DNA from: Clostridia bacterium | GTDB lineage: Bacteria; Bacillota; Clostridia; Oscillospirales; CAG-272 | Assembly: GCA_017517745.1 (NCBI GenBank) | Contig: JAFWYJ010000002.1 | Coordinates: forward strand, 1-64,000 | Direction: 5' to 3' | DNA length: 64,000 bases | In this document: piece after piece, positions 49,667 through 59,518 of the stretch | How positions within the stretch are numbered: position 1 is the stretch's first letter | How the letters are laid out: each line of letters opens with the position of its first letter | Made by a program: the position numbers and the translations under genes | Notes under the pieces: model-generated | The model's input: the letters and a program-made list of their open reading frames with translations, nothing else | What the model was told of the DNA's origin: nothing | Databases searched by the model: none

Positions 49667-51385
49667 ATGGGTAACTATCTTGAAAATTACGAAAAATGGA
49701 TACAATCCGAATCTCTTTCCCAAGAGGAACAGGCAGAGCTTGCCGCCATCAAGGATGATGAAAAGGAGATCGAATTTCGTTTCACCTCCGGTCTTTCCTT
49801 CGGCACGGCGGGCTTGCGCGGCACCATGAAGACCGGCATGAACGCGATGAACCGACACACCGTGGCACATGCGACGCAGGGCCTTGCCAACCTCATTTTG
49901 AAGGAAGGCAGAGCCGATGACGGCGTTGCGATCGCTTACGACTCGCGCAACAACTCTCCGCAATTTGCGGAAACCGCTGCTTGCGTGCTTGCCGCCAACG
50001 GCATTCGCGTCTATCTCTTCGACGAACTGCGCCCCACCCCCGAGCTCTCCTTTGCGTTGCGTGAACTCAAATGCGTGGCGGGCATCAACATCACCGCATC
50101 ACACAATCCCAAGCAGTACAACGGCTACAAGGCGTATTGGGAAGACGGCGCACAGCTTCCCCCCGAGCATGCGAACACCGTTTCGGCAGAAATCAACGCG
50201 CTTGACATCTTCCGCGACGTCAAGAGAATGCCGTTCAAGGATGCGATGGAGCAGGGCTTGATCACCATGATCGGTGCGGAGATCGATGAAAAATATCTTG
50301 CCAACGTGGCAGCGCAGGCGGTCAACCCCAATGCCGTCCGCGCGGTGGCAAACGAGCTTTCGATCGTCTATACTCCGCTTCACGGCGCGGGATACAAGCT
50401 GGTTCCCGAGATCCTGCACCGCATCGGATTGCAGCATCTTCACACCGTCGAGGAGCAGATGGTGATCGACGGCAACTTTCCCTCGGTCGCAAAACCAAAT
50501 CCGGAATACCCCGAGGTCTTCACGCTCGGCATTGAGATTGCAAACAAAGTCGGCTCGGATCTCGTCATCGCGACCGACCCCGACGCCGACCGCGTGGGCG
50601 TTATGACGCGTACCCCCGACGGTTCCTTTGCCACCATCACGGGAAATCAGATGGGCGCGTTGCTGATCGACTATATCATCACCGCCTACAATCAGACCGG
50701 AACCATGCCGCCCAACCCCTATGCCATCAAGACCATCGTCACCAGCGAGCTTTCCGCCAAGATCTGCGCGGCAAACGGCGTCAAGATGCACAACGTGCTG
50801 ACCGGCTTCAAGTTCATCGGTGAGGTCATCAAAAACTATGAAAAAACCAAGGACGGCTCCTTCCTGTTCGGATTTGAGGAGAGCTACGGCTATCTGAAGG
50901 GTACCTACGCCCGCGACAAGGACGCGGTGGTAACCTCGATGCTGATCTGCGAAATGACCGCCTTCTACCGCGCCAAGGGCATGACGCTCTTCGATGCCTT
51001 GAACGCGCTCTTTGAAAAATACGGTTTCTGCATGGAAGAGACCGCGGAGGTCTATATGGAAGGACTTGACGGTGCCGCTCGCATGGCAGCACTGATGGAC
51101 GGCTTGCGCAACAATCCGCCCACGGCATTCGGCGGCGAGCCGGTCACTTTGGTCGGAGACTATCTCAAGGAAACCTTCACCGAGAACGGAAAGGTCACGC
51201 CTACGGGACTTCCCCGCTCCAACGTGCTCTATTACCGCCTGAAGAACGGCGACGTCATCGTTGCCCGCCCCTCGGGAACCGAGCCCAAGATCAAATTCTA
51301 CTACCTGCTCTCCGCCACGGATCCCGCCGCGGCAAAAGCGAAGCTCAAGAGCTATCGCGAAACGGTAGATCAGCTTTCCAAATAA
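49667..51385 (+). CDS. pgcA: phosphohexomutase (alpha-phosphoglucomutase type)
   Basis: A 572-residue alpha-D-phosphohexomutase. The phospho-serine site is in NITASHNPKQYNGYK near residue 145; the metal loop is TDPDADRVGV; sugar recognition is GFEESYGYLKG; and the phosphate-binding end is RPSGTEPKIKFYY. It interconverts glucose-1- and glucose-6-phosphate (or mannose forms), feeding envelope sugar synthesis. An AAAGGAG site precedes the ATG. Confidence 0.93.
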   Translation: MGNYLENYEKWIQSESLSQEEQAELAAIKDDEKEIEFRFTSGLSFGTAGLRGTMKTGMNAMNRHTVAHATQGLANLILKEGRADDGVAIAYDSRNNSPQFAETAACVLAANGIRVYLFDELRPTPELSFALRELKCVAGINITASHNPKQYNGYKAYWEDGAQLPPEHANTVSAEINALDIFRDVKRMPFKDAMEQGLITMIGAEIDEKYLANVAAQAVNPNAVRAVANELSIVYTPLHGAGYKLVPEILHRIGLQHLHTVEEQMVIDGNFPSVAKPNPEYPEVFTLGIEIANKVGSDLVIATDPDADRVGVMTRTPDGSFATITGNQMGALLIDYIITAYNQTGTMPPNPYAIKTIVTSELSAKICAANGVKMHNVLTGFKFIGEVIKNYEKTKDGSFLFGFEESYGYLKGTYARDKDAVVTSMLICEMTAFYRAKGMTLFDALNALFEKYGFCMEETAEVYMEGLDGAARMAALMDGLRNNPPTAFGGEPVTLVGDYLKETFTENGKVTPTGLPRSNVLYYRLKNGDVIVARPSGTEPKIKFYYLLSATDPAAAKAKLKSYRETVDQLSK

Positions 51386-51489
51386 AAAGCAACCGCGCAC
51401 AAAGGAACGTAACGAAAACGATTCCCCCAAAAATCGCTTCCGCTCACTTCCGATGCCCGTTTGAAACGTAAAAAACGGAGGTGTTCCCC

Positions 51490-52887
51490 ATGAATGAATT
51501 GAAACAGCAAGAGGCGCTGGAGCTGATCGAATTGCTGGATTCCAAAAAATATCCCGCCTTCATCCGCGCCTTCAACGAGTGGAACCCCGTTGACGCGGCG
51601 GAATTTCTGACGGAGTTGCCGAGCACGCGTCTGCCGATGGTGTTTCGTCTGCTCAAAAAGGATATTGCCGCCGAGATCTTTGCCGAGCTTGAGCCGGAAC
51701 AGCAAACCGTCATCATCGAGGGCATGACCGACCGAGAGATCGGCATCATGCTGGACGATCTGTTCGTGGATGACGCGGTTGACATGCTGGAAGAAATGCC
51801 CGCGAGCATCGTCAAGCGCATCATGCAAAGTGCCACGCCCGAAACACGCGCCGAGATCAACCGCTTCCTCGCCTATCCGGAGGACAGCGCGGGAAGCGTC
51901 ATGACCAGCGAGTTCATCGATCTCAAAGCAGAAATGACCTGTCAGCAAGCCGTCGCGCACATCCGAAAGCACGGTCTGGACAAGGAAACCGTCTACGTCG
52001 CCTACGTCACCGATTCCGCGCGTGTGCTGATCGGTGTCGTACCGCTCAAATCCCTGCTTTTTGCCGATCCCGAAGCCAAGATCCGCGACGTCATGAATGA
52101 AAACGTCATCTTCGGCTACACCCATGACGACCGAGAAACCGTTGCGAACATGGTCTCGCACTACGGTATCCTCGCACTTCCGATCGTGGACCGCGAAAAG
52201 CGTCTGGTCGGACTCGTCACCGTCGACGACGCGCTCGAAGTCTTGGAAACCGAGGCCACCGAGGATATCGAAAAGATGGCGGCAATTTTGCCAAGTGACA
52301 AGCCCTATATGCGCATGGGCGTTTGGGAAACCTATAAAAAACGTATCCCGTGGCTCCTGCTTCTGATGGTTTCCGCAACCTTCACGGGCGCGATCATCTC
52401 GCACTACGAGGCGGCAATCGGCACTTATGCCATTCTCACCGTCTTTTTCCCGATGCTGATGGACACCGGCGGAAACGCGGGCGGACAATCCTCCGTCACC
52501 ATCATCCGCGGGCTCTCGCTCGGGGAGATCGAATTGCGCGACGTGTTGCGCGTGCTTTGGAAGGAATTGCGCATCTCGGCGATATGCGGCTTGACGCTCG
52601 CCGCCGCAGCGTTTGTCAAGGTCATGGCGATCGACTTCCGTTTTCAGCTCTACACGGTATTGGAAAACGGCGAGTCACAGAACAATCTGCTCATCGCCGC
52701 CGTCATTTGCGCCACCGTATTTTCCGCTATCGTCGTTGCCAAAACCGTCGGAACGCTCCTCCCCATCGGAGCCAAGCGCATCGGTCTGGACCCCGCCGTC
52801 ATGGCGAGCCCGTTCATCACGACCATCGTCGACACCGTGGTGCTCATCATCTATTTTTCGATCGCTTCCGCGGTTCTGCCGTTCTGA
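51490..52887 (+). CDS. mgtE: magnesium transporter MgtE
   Basis: A 465-residue channel/transporter. Residues 1-130 are the cytoplasmic N-domain of helices (LIELLDSKKYPAFIRAFNEW and following), about 135-255 are paired CBS domains (GSVMTSEFIDLKAEMT; TVDDALEVL), and five membrane helices follow with the pore block MLMDTGGNAGGQSSVTIIRG and the last helix region SPFITTIVDTVVLIIYF. It imports Mg2+, closed by Mg2+ binding in the cytoplasm. The start is the ATG eight bases after GGAGG; a GTG is three codons earlier. A bidirectional terminator follows. Confidence 0.93.
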   Translation: MNELKQQEALELIELLDSKKYPAFIRAFNEWNPVDAAEFLTELPSTRLPMVFRLLKKDIAAEIFAELEPEQQTVIIEGMTDREIGIMLDDLFVDDAVDMLEEMPASIVKRIMQSATPETRAEINRFLAYPEDSAGSVMTSEFIDLKAEMTCQQAVAHIRKHGLDKETVYVAYVTDSARVLIGVVPLKSLLFADPEAKIRDVMNENVIFGYTHDDRETVANMVSHYGILALPIVDREKRLVGLVTVDDALEVLETEATEDIEKMAAILPSDKPYMRMGVWETYKKRIPWLLLLMVSATFTGAIISHYEAAIGTYAILTVFFPMLMDTGGNAGGQSSVTIIRGLSLGEIELRDVLRVLWKELRISAICGLTLAAAAFVKVMAIDFRFQLYTVLENGESQNNLLIAAVICATVFSAIVVAKTVGTLLPIGAKRIGLDPAVMASPFITTIVDTVVLIIYFSIASAVLPF

Positions 52888-52896
52888 AAAGAGTGC

Positions 52897-52932
52897 AAAA
52901 GAGGCTGTCTCCAATGGAGACAGCCTCTTTTT
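52897..52932. terminator. bidirectional terminator between mgtE and the convergent operon
   Basis: Stem of 14-15 bp (52899-52912 with 52916-52929), three-base loop, A run on one side and T run on the other; serves both converging transcripts. Confidence 0.88.
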
Positions 52933-52935
52933 GGA

Positions 52936-53601
52936 TCACCAAACAAATGGGATCAGTCGGTATCTGACGCGTTTTTTGTAATCGGCATAGCCGTCAAGCT
53001 CCGCACTCAAGATCTTTTCCTCGTTGCAAATTCGGACGATGATCACAGGAAGATACGGCAAAAAGCAAAGTAGCGACCACCATGAACCAAGCACAACGGG
53101 AATCGACAGAAAGAGCCAGACCGTCACGGCATACATCGGATGGCGGACAATGGCGTAAAGTCCCGTGTCGACCACCTTTTGCCCCTCTTGCACCTCAACC
53201 GTTCTCGAAAGATAGGCGTTCTCGCGCATCACCTCGGCATAAAGCGCGTAGGAGATCAAAAGGACTGCCGACGCGGCGATCACCGCCCACGTCGGAACCT
53301 GCGACCATCCGAAACGGAAATCCAAGCCCGCGACAACAAATCCGACGAAAAACAACAGCGCCGAAATCGCCACCACACCCCGCTGTGTTCCCTCCCGCTC
53401 CTTGGCGTTCAGCCGTTTTTCGAGCAACGCGGGGGCTTTGAAAAGCAATACGGTACCAAGCAGAAGAATCGGCACAAACAAGAGTCCCAGAAAGAGCCAT
53501 GCGTTCGGATAGAAAAATCCCCCCGCCGGAACGAATAAGAGCGCTCCGACCAACAAAAGCCCCACGGTGAATTTGACGAGCGCTCCGCTCACAAGCTTCA
53601 T
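52936..53601 (-). CDS. isoprenylcysteine carboxyl methyltransferase-like membrane protein
   Basis: A 221-residue membrane protein of the ICMT/PEMT methyltransferase fold: five or six helices and the conserved C-terminal half VDTGLYAIVRHPMYAVTVW and FLPYLPVIIVRICNEEKILS with the end KKRVRYRLIPFVW. In bacteria these transfer methyl groups from SAM onto lipids or small molecules. It is the last gene of the TetR-ABC operon, so it may modify the transported compound; that is inference. Confidence 0.85.
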   Translation of the reverse strand: MKLVSGALVKFTVGLLLVGALLFVPAGGFFYPNAWLFLGLLFVPILLLGTVLLFKAPALLEKRLNAKEREGTQRGVVAISALLFFVGFVVAGLDFRFGWSQVPTWAVIAASAVLLISYALYAEVMRENAYLSRTVEVQEGQKVVDTGLYAIVRHPMYAVTVWLFLSIPVVLGSWWSLLCFLPYLPVIIVRICNEEKILSAELDGYADYKKRVRYRLIPFVW

Positions 53602-53616
53602 CTCACGTTTCCTCCC

Positions 53617-54345
53617 TCATTGTTTCATTTGTCTCAAAAAGAGTGCCACTGCCGCGATCAAAATCGCGACTGCGTAGCCGAGTACCCACCACAAGTGTGG
53701 AAAAATATCGGCAAAATTCCCCGCAATCGCGGCACGCTGCATTTCCACGGCGTGCACAAACGGGAGCAGATTGGCAACCTTCAAAAAAGCTCCGCCCACA
53801 AGCTCAAGATCAAACCAAATCCCCGACAGCCACGCCGAGAGGTTGGTCAGGAGAGCACCGCAGATGCCGCCCACCTGCTTGTCATTCAATACACTGCCGC
53901 ACAAAAGCCCGATGCCGATATACAGCAGTGCAACGGGAAGGAGCAGCAGGAGAGAGAGCAGAATATTGACATGGATCTCAAGCCCCAACAGCACCGCAAA
54001 AAAATAGCAAGCCATCCCCTCCGCCAGCGCGACGGGGATCAAAGGCAGTGTATATCCGAGGATGAAATCCACGGGTGTCATCGGAGTGGTGTAAAGTCTT
54101 TGCATCAGGCTGCTTTGTCTGTCCTTGGCGATCAGCGTTGCCGAAAAGAGCGTCAAAAAGGCAAGCCCGAATACCGCGACGCCCGGAGACAGATGCGCGA
54201 TCTCAAACAGACTGACCGGAATGTTTGCCTGAATCGCGCTGAGCAGGAGCAGCAGCACGACGGGAAAGCCGAAGAGGAAGGAAAGATTCAACGGATCGCG
54301 CACGATCTCCTTGAAATTTCGTTTTGCAAAGGTCATCATCCTCAT
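53617..54345 (-). CDS. ABC-2 type transporter permease
   Basis: A 242-residue permease with six hydrophobic segments and the ABC-2 pattern of drug/lipid exporters (FAKRNFKEIVRDPLNLSFLFG; SLMQRLYTTPMTPVDFILGY). Its ATG overlaps the TGA of the ATPase gene by four bases, so the two are translationally coupled and form one exporter. Substrate unknown; multidrug or bacteriocin self-protection are common roles. Confidence 0.9.
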   Translation of the reverse strand: MRMMTFAKRNFKEIVRDPLNLSFLFGFPVVLLLLLSAIQANIPVSLFEIAHLSPGVAVFGLAFLTLFSATLIAKDRQSSLMQRLYTTPMTPVDFILGYTLPLIPVALAEGMACYFFAVLLGLEIHVNILLSLLLLLPVALLYIGIGLLCGSVLNDKQVGGICGALLTNLSAWLSGIWFDLELVGGAFLKVANLLPFVHAVEMQRAAIAGNFADIFPHLWWVLGYAVAILIAAVALFLRQMKQ

Positions 54346-55070
54346 TTGTCAGCCCCCCTTACAATCTGAATAAACGCTTTCTCAATGCTCTCCTCCCCCG
54401 TCTCCTCCTTGATGCGAGCGGGGGTGTCGCACGTCAAAAGCTTGCCGTCCTTCATGATGGCGATGCGATCGGAGAGTGCCTCGGCTTCTTCCATATAGTG
54501 TGTGGTCAGAATCACCGTCACCCGTCCCTTCAAGGAGCGGATCAGATCCCAAAGCTCACTTCTCGCGATCACGTCAAGCCCCAGCGTCGGTTCGTCCAGA
54601 AAAAGGATCTTCGGCTCACTGATCAGCGCCATGGCAATGCTGAGCCTCCTTTGCCAACCGCCCGACAGCTTGCCCGCCTTTTTGCCGATCACGCCGTCAA
54701 GACCGAGCAGCTCCGTCAGCTCCCGGATCTTCGCGTTTCTTTTTTCCTTGCCAAAGCCGTGAACACCGCAGATCAGCTCGAGATTTTCGCGCACCGAAAG
54801 TCCCGACGCGACGGCGGTCTCCTGCGGGGAAACCGCGATCAATTCCTTGACGGCGGCAGGCTCCCGACGAATGCTCTTGCCCAAAAGGAATGCATCTCCC
54901 TCGTCGGGATCGGTCAGGCAAGACAGCATTTTGATGGTTGTGGTCTTTCCCGCGCCGTTGACACCCAGCAAAGAGAAAAGCTCCCCCTGCTCCACGCGAA
55001 GCGAGAGCGCGTCCACTGCGGTGACGTCCCGATATTTTTTCGTCAATCCTTCAATTTGAATTGCATACAT
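54342..55070 (-). CDS. ABC transporter ATP-binding protein
   Basis: A 242-residue ATPase with all motifs: Walker A LLGVNGAGKTTTIKML near residue 40, the signature LSGGWQRRLSIAM, Walker B ILFLDEPTLGLD and the His switch TTHYMEEAEAL. It powers the ABC-2 permease encoded next. Its start overlaps the end of the TetR gene by 20 bases. Confidence 0.93.
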   Translation of the reverse strand: MYAIQIEGLTKKYRDVTAVDALSLRVEQGELFSLLGVNGAGKTTTIKMLSCLTDPDEGDAFLLGKSIRREPAAVKELIAVSPQETAVASGLSVRENLELICGVHGFGKEKRNAKIRELTELLGLDGVIGKKAGKLSGGWQRRLSIAMALISEPKILFLDEPTLGLDVIARSELWDLIRSLKGRVTVILTTHYMEEAEALSDRIAIMKDGKLLTCDTPARIKEETGEESIEKAFIQIVRGADK

Positions 55071-55635
55071 GTTCGTTTTCCTCCGATAGGTGTCTTGCGC
55101 GAATCCCCTGATAGACGTCGGTCAGCATCTCGCTGATCAGCTCCCGATCGAGCGACAAAAATGAGGTGGCAAGCATGGTTCCGATGCCATGCACGCAAGT
55201 CCACATCTCGAGATGCATCCGCTCGGCCTTTTCTCTCGTGATCCCGTTGGCGTTCATGATGAGGGTGATCGAAGCGTCGAAGTCCTTCGTCGGGACCAAA
55301 TGCTCTCCCCTTCTGTCGCGCATGAACAAAAGCTTGAACAGTTCTTTTTCCTCTTCGGCAAAACGGATATACGCCATGCCGAAAGATTTATATTGCGGAT
55401 ATTTTCCTCCCTCTGCCTCTCGCCTGAGAAACGCAAGATAGATTTCGTAAGACGCGGCGACCACAGCCTCTTGCAAATCCTCCATCGTCCGAAAATTTGA
55501 GAAGATCGGTTGCGTGGAGCATTGCAGAGCGGCGGCGATTGCGCGCGCGTTGATCGCCCCTTCCCCGTCGGCGCGGACAAGATCAAGTGCGGTTTGCACA
55601 ATTTCTTCTTTTGTAATTCTGATTTTTGGCGGCAT
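55051..55635 (-). CDS. TetR/AcrR family regulator
   Basis: A 194-residue repressor: an N-terminal TetR helix-turn-helix (ITKEEIVQTALDLV; INARAIAAALQCSTQPIFSNF) and an all-helical C-terminal ligand domain. It probably represses its own operon (the ABC exporter and methyltransferase) until a ligand binds. The ATG lies five bases after AAGGAG. Just upstream, imperfect ATATAT arms eight bases apart around 55650-55669 could be its operator. Confidence 0.88.
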   Translation of the reverse strand: MPPKIRITKEEIVQTALDLVRADGEGAINARAIAAALQCSTQPIFSNFRTMEDLQEAVVAASYEIYLAFLRREAEGGKYPQYKSFGMAYIRFAEEEKELFKLLFMRDRRGEHLVPTKDFDASITLIMNANGITREKAERMHLEMWTCVHGIGTMLATSFLSLDRELISEMLTDVYQGIRARHLSEENEHVCNSN

Positions 55636-55675
55636 AAGCACTCCTTAATATATCCATCGTTATATATCACTTGTT

Positions 55676-55704
55676 ATTTTATCACAAATCCAACCAAATG
55701 TCAA
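55676..55704 (-). promoter_or_regulatory. promoter of the TetR-ABC operon
   Basis: Minus strand exact TTGACA (55699-55704), 17-base spacer, TAAAAT (55676-55681); the predicted start is 35 bases from the ATG. Confidence 0.75.
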
Positions 55705-55740
55705 GTCCCAAAAAGAAAAATCCGCCCGGAAAGGTTTGCT

Positions 55741-55820
55741 ACAAGCCTTTCTTTCAAAAATTCTTGAACGAAAAAGAGACGGGGGAAGGAAACGCTTCCG
55801 TCAAGAAGACTTCCTTCCCC
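55741..55820. repeat. palindromic intergenic repeat, diverged copy
   Basis: A GGGGGAAGGAA arm (from 55781) and a CTTCCTTCCCC arm (to 55820), with a partly matching centre, are preceded by a TTTCAAAAA-type flank. The order of parts resembles the repeats at 37609 and 62825, though sequence is more diverged. The hairpin also sits at the end of the sulfatase gene and could terminate it. Confidence 0.5.
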
Positions 55821-55840
55821 AAAACATATTCCCGATCCGG

Positions 55841-57337
55841 TCACGAAAACTCGCGGATATAATACTCCGAATATTTGTTGATCTCGGTTTCCAGATAGTC
55901 ATACCCCACCTGCTCGGCAAGCGTTTTCTCTCCCGAGAAGAGGTTGACACCGAGTCCCAACCGCTCCCCCTCGATCGAAAAGCCCATCGCCGCGAGGGTT
56001 GTGGGAAACAGATCGAAGGAAGTCACAACACGCTCGGTGATCGCGCCCTCGGGTGTGGGAACGGCGTTGAGAAAGCAGTTATACACCGTGCGATCGTAGT
56101 AATCGGTATCATCGACCAGCGTGGTATCCATGCGCGGATGGTCACCCGTGATGACGATGACGGTATCCTCATAAAAATCCTGCTCCCGACACCAATCGAT
56201 GAAATCGGCAAGCTGTCGGTCGGCGCAGGAAACGACGTTTGCCAAGCGGTTGCCGTAGTCCATCTCGCAAAGATTGCAGATATTCCCGTCGACGTGATGG
56301 GTGTCGACCGTCAAAAGCGTGAGATTGAAAGGACGCGGACCCGAGGCGAGCTCGGTCAGCTCATTCTTTGCGATCTTATACAGGATCTCGTCCTCAAATC
56401 CCCACCAGCCGTCATCGTAATCTTGGGCGATATAATGCTCCTCACGTGCCGTGTAAAGATCAAAGATCTCATAGTTTCCGTGTTGCTTGAAGTAGGTATC
56501 ACGCCCGGCAAAGGCGGCGTTCGAGCCGCACAAAAACTCTTGGCGGTAGCCCTTTTCGGCAAGAATATCGCCCAGCGTCGTCAAGCCCGCGGCAAATGTT
56601 TCGCGTTGGCTCATCTTGTTGTGTCCGTTTTCTCCAAGCGGGAAGGAAAACGGGATGCCCGACGTGGTGGCAAGCAACGCGCTCATCGTCCATCCGGTTC
56701 CGAGCGGAGTATGGAAGCCGCCGAGCTGTCCCTCGGGCTTGTCCGAAAAGGAGAGGTTTTCCTCGGCAAGCGCGGTCAGCTGCGGCATGAAATTGGTATG
56801 TTGCGCGCCGCCGACCTCCTCGGAGGCATAGGTTGTTTCCATGCTTTCCAAATAAATATAGATCAAATTTTTGGTCTTGCCGTCCTCCCCGATCGCCACC
56901 GTGGCGGGATCGACGTAATACTCCTCATAGATCGTGGTCTGCTCGCTGATCGCCTCAAGATAGGCGGGCACGCGCAGGCTAAAGAACGAAAACACCAATG
57001 AGCCGATCAGAACCAGCACACAAAACAGCGCACCGATGCGGCGTGCGAAGTGCCAGGACGTTCTCTTTTTCCAAAGGAAGATCGCAACGGCGACGTAGAT
57101 CGCGCCAAGCAACAACACCGCGGGAAGGCAGGACGAGATGATCAGCGATACCGTTCCCTCGCCGGTTCCCTTGAGCGGAGACGCCAGTGTATAAAGCAAC
57201 TCCTTGAAGCCCAGATTGTAGGTCAGCCGATACCACGCGCTGACAACCGCGATCGCCGCACCCAACAGGAAAATCACGCCGAAAAGGATCCCCCACAGGA
57301 TCGCGCGCCGCACTTCCGGTTGCAGTTTCTGTTTCAT
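55841..57337 (-). CDS. LtaS-like membrane sulfatase/phosphotransferase
   Basis: A 498-residue protein of the lipoteichoic-acid-synthase family. Three N-terminal membrane helices (about 12-120) precede an external sulfatase domain from residue 150: NLIYIYLESME (first metal Glu), the catalytic Thr in LGTGWTMSALLATTSG and ITGDHPRMD near the C-terminus (metal His). It would transfer phosphoglycerol or phosphoethanolamine to an envelope polymer. Shorter than true LtaS, so the acceptor is uncertain. Own promoter; monocistronic. Confidence 0.88.
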   Translation of the reverse strand: MKQKLQPEVRRAILWGILFGVIFLLGAAIAVVSAWYRLTYNLGFKELLYTLASPLKGTGEGTVSLIISSCLPAVLLLGAIYVAVAIFLWKKRTSWHFARRIGALFCVLVLIGSLVFSFFSLRVPAYLEAISEQTTIYEEYYVDPATVAIGEDGKTKNLIYIYLESMETTYASEEVGGAQHTNFMPQLTALAEENLSFSDKPEGQLGGFHTPLGTGWTMSALLATTSGIPFSFPLGENGHNKMSQRETFAAGLTTLGDILAEKGYRQEFLCGSNAAFAGRDTYFKQHGNYEIFDLYTAREEHYIAQDYDDGWWGFEDEILYKIAKNELTELASGPRPFNLTLLTVDTHHVDGNICNLCEMDYGNRLANVVSCADRQLADFIDWCREQDFYEDTVIVITGDHPRMDTTLVDDTDYYDRTVYNCFLNAVPTPEGAITERVVTSFDLFPTTLAAMGFSIEGERLGLGVNLFSGEKTLAEQVGYDYLETEINKYSEYYIREFS

Positions 57338-57373
57338 CGTGATTTTCTCCTTTCATTTTTTAGCTCGTATAAA

Positions 57374-57402
57374 AGTATAGCATAAAAATCGCTCCACTGC
57401 AA
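57374..57402 (-). promoter_or_regulatory. promoter of the LtaS-like gene
   Basis: Minus strand TTGCAG (57397-57402), 17-base spacer, TATACT (57374-57379). Confidence 0.65.
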
Positions 57403-57472
57403 TATTTTTTCAAAAAATCAAGAGGCGCGGCATCGGATTTTCTCCGTTGCCGCACCCCATATTGGCGATTCT

Positions 57473-59518
57473 TTATACCGTAAACTCGGTTCTTTGAATG
57501 ACGTGATCCTGATAGACACGGTCAAGCTCACAGAAATATCCGCTCCATCCCCAAACGCGAACGATGAGGTTGGGATAGTTTTCGGGATGCTCTTGCGCGT
57601 CGAGAAGTCGCTCTCGGTTGATCGAGTTGATCTGCAGCTGATGTCCGCCGAGCATGACGAATGCCTTGACCAACTGCGCCACCTTTTTCTCACCCTCCTC
57701 GTTGCGGAAGACGGTGTCATGCACCTCCAGCGTCAGAGGTCCGCCGTTGGCGATGCGCTTCAGGTCAAATTTGGTGAAGGAACGAATCACCGACAAAGGA
57801 CCGTTGAGGCGCGTCGTGATGGCGGGCGAGAAGCTGCAGCCGTATGCCTCTCCGGCACGTCGACCGTCCGCCGTCGCGGGACAGCGCTTGGCACTTTGAA
57901 TGTATTCGAGCGCGCTTCCGGTTCCGGCTCTCCACACACCGCCGAATTTGTCGTTGGGCTTGCGGTTGAGCGAGGCATCAAACGCGCCCATCAATTCACC
58001 CGCGATCGTGTCGACCGTATCGACGTTATTGCCCATCTTCGGGCAGGAAAGCAAGCGATTTTGCAGTGATTCATAGCCAACGAAATCGGCATCCAGCGCC
58101 GCCAAAAGCTCGGACGGAGTCACGCTCTTTTCTTCAAACACAACGGTTCGTACCGCCTCAAGCGCGTCTGCCGCCGTTGCGATGCCCGCACCGTGACAGC
58201 CGTAATTATAATATTTCGCGCCGCCCATCGACAGATCCAATCCCTTTTCGATGCAACCGTCCGTGAAAAGCGAAAGATAGCCGTAATTGCGGTTGATCGT
58301 GGCGGGGTTCTGCAAAGGAGACCAAAACGCGCGCAACCGATCGCATTCCTGCGCAATCTCTGCCTTTGCCGCCTCCATGACCTCGGAGAAATCCTTCGCG
58401 TTCTCAAGCGTCGCGTGGATCGCGTTGTTCACCATGAGCGGGAAATTCATCGTGGCGCGGTTGGGAACGTCAAACGCGCAGTTCGGAACGATATACTCCC
58501 AGCAAGCCGCGACGGTATAATCCCACGCCTCGTCCTCTTCATAGCCGATCGACAGAAGATACGGCACCGCAATGTCATCGTTGCAGTATTGCGGGAAGCC
58601 CAAGCCTTGCTTGGTCAGGCGCGTGCCGTATTCGTAGATCTCATCGGGCGTGGTCTTGTTGACGCGCAGATTGATCTTGGGGTCGATCAAAGAGAGTTCC
58701 TCGGCGGCATCCATGCAGACGAAGGAAAGCTCGTTATACATGCTGTTTCCGTGCTTGTCATAGCCGCCGAGCACCATGCTCTGTCCGTTGTCGCCCTGCT
58801 GCATACCGATGTAAAGATCTCCGTCGACGTTCAGGGAGATGAAGAACAGCTCGGTGATCTCCAAAAGCTCCTCGCGGCTGATTCCCTTTTCTCTATCGCT
58901 TTGGTAATAAGGATACATATACTGATCGAATCTGCCGATCGTCATGTGATAGTAGGAGGCGCAGCGCAGCGTGTAGGTGATGATCTTGAAAAATACGCAC
59001 GCCTCGTAGTAGCTCGTCGCCGCCTGTCTGGGCACACGTCCCAGTGCCTCGGCAAGACGTGTGTTTCCGGCTTCCTCTGCGGCGTGGCGGTAGCGATCGG
59101 AGATGCGGTAGACCGCCGCGACGTATTGCTTCATCGTCTCCAAGAACTCCACGCGATCCTCATCGTCCGCAAAACGGGCGATCTTGGCGTCAATCTCCTC
59201 TAGGACGGCGTCAAAGCCCTTGCCGATCGCACCGGCATAGTTGGGAGTGACGTTTCCGCCGTTGCTGCGGATCCTCTTGCCGTTGGCGTCGACGTAGGAC
59301 GGCGTCTTTTTGTTGCAACGGTGGAATCCGAACAGATCGTCCTCCCAAAGGATCGGCTTCTCGGCATCCAGCATTGCCTCGAGCATCGGCAGACGGCGCA
59401 GCTTCTTGGGAACGCCCCGCAAGGCCTCGGTCATGTCAAATTCGCCGTTGTCGATTCTCTGTTTCTTATATTCGGCGGAGCAAAGCGCCGCCAATGCTTT
59501 TTTTACGTTTTGTGTCAT
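57473..59518 (-). CDS. glycyl-radical enzyme of unknown substrate (PFL-like family)
   Basis: A 681-residue glycyl-radical enzyme, shorter than PFL (about 760) and most relatives (about 800). The glycyl loop near the C-terminus reads VRVWGWSGYFCEL with the radical Gly at 657, where most families have VRVSGY or VRVAGY. The thiyl loop reads AACWEYIVP, so C339 and E341 keep the C-x-E spacing found in dehydratases, lyases and decarboxylases, and exclude the double-Cys of PFL. The substrate cannot be read from sequence. Its ATG overlaps the stop of the activase, which is translated first; a loose hairpin lies after the stop. Confidence 0.88.
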   Translation of the reverse strand: MTQNVKKALAALCSAEYKKQRIDNGEFDMTEALRGVPKKLRRLPMLEAMLDAEKPILWEDDLFGFHRCNKKTPSYVDANGKRIRSNGGNVTPNYAGAIGKGFDAVLEEIDAKIARFADDEDRVEFLETMKQYVAAVYRISDRYRHAAEEAGNTRLAEALGRVPRQAATSYYEACVFFKIITYTLRCASYYHMTIGRFDQYMYPYYQSDREKGISREELLEITELFFISLNVDGDLYIGMQQGDNGQSMVLGGYDKHGNSMYNELSFVCMDAAEELSLIDPKINLRVNKTTPDEIYEYGTRLTKQGLGFPQYCNDDIAVPYLLSIGYEEDEAWDYTVAACWEYIVPNCAFDVPNRATMNFPLMVNNAIHATLENAKDFSEVMEAAKAEIAQECDRLRAFWSPLQNPATINRNYGYLSLFTDGCIEKGLDLSMGGAKYYNYGCHGAGIATAADALEAVRTVVFEEKSVTPSELLAALDADFVGYESLQNRLLSCPKMGNNVDTVDTIAGELMGAFDASLNRKPNDKFGGVWRAGTGSALEYIQSAKRCPATADGRRAGEAYGCSFSPAITTRLNGPLSVIRSFTKFDLKRIANGGPLTLEVHDTVFRNEEGEKKVAQLVKAFVMLGGHQLQINSINRERLLDAQEHPENYPNLIVRVWGWSGYFCELDRVYQDHVIQRTEFTV

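Noticed and set aside
55645..55669. TetR operator
   Set aside because: The ATATAT arms are only six bases and AT-rich; mentioned in the TetR entry but not listed as a separate site.
57426..57453. Terminator after the glycyl-radical enzyme
   Set aside because: A stem exists, but with internal mismatches and the T run nine bases away; too weak to list as a feature.
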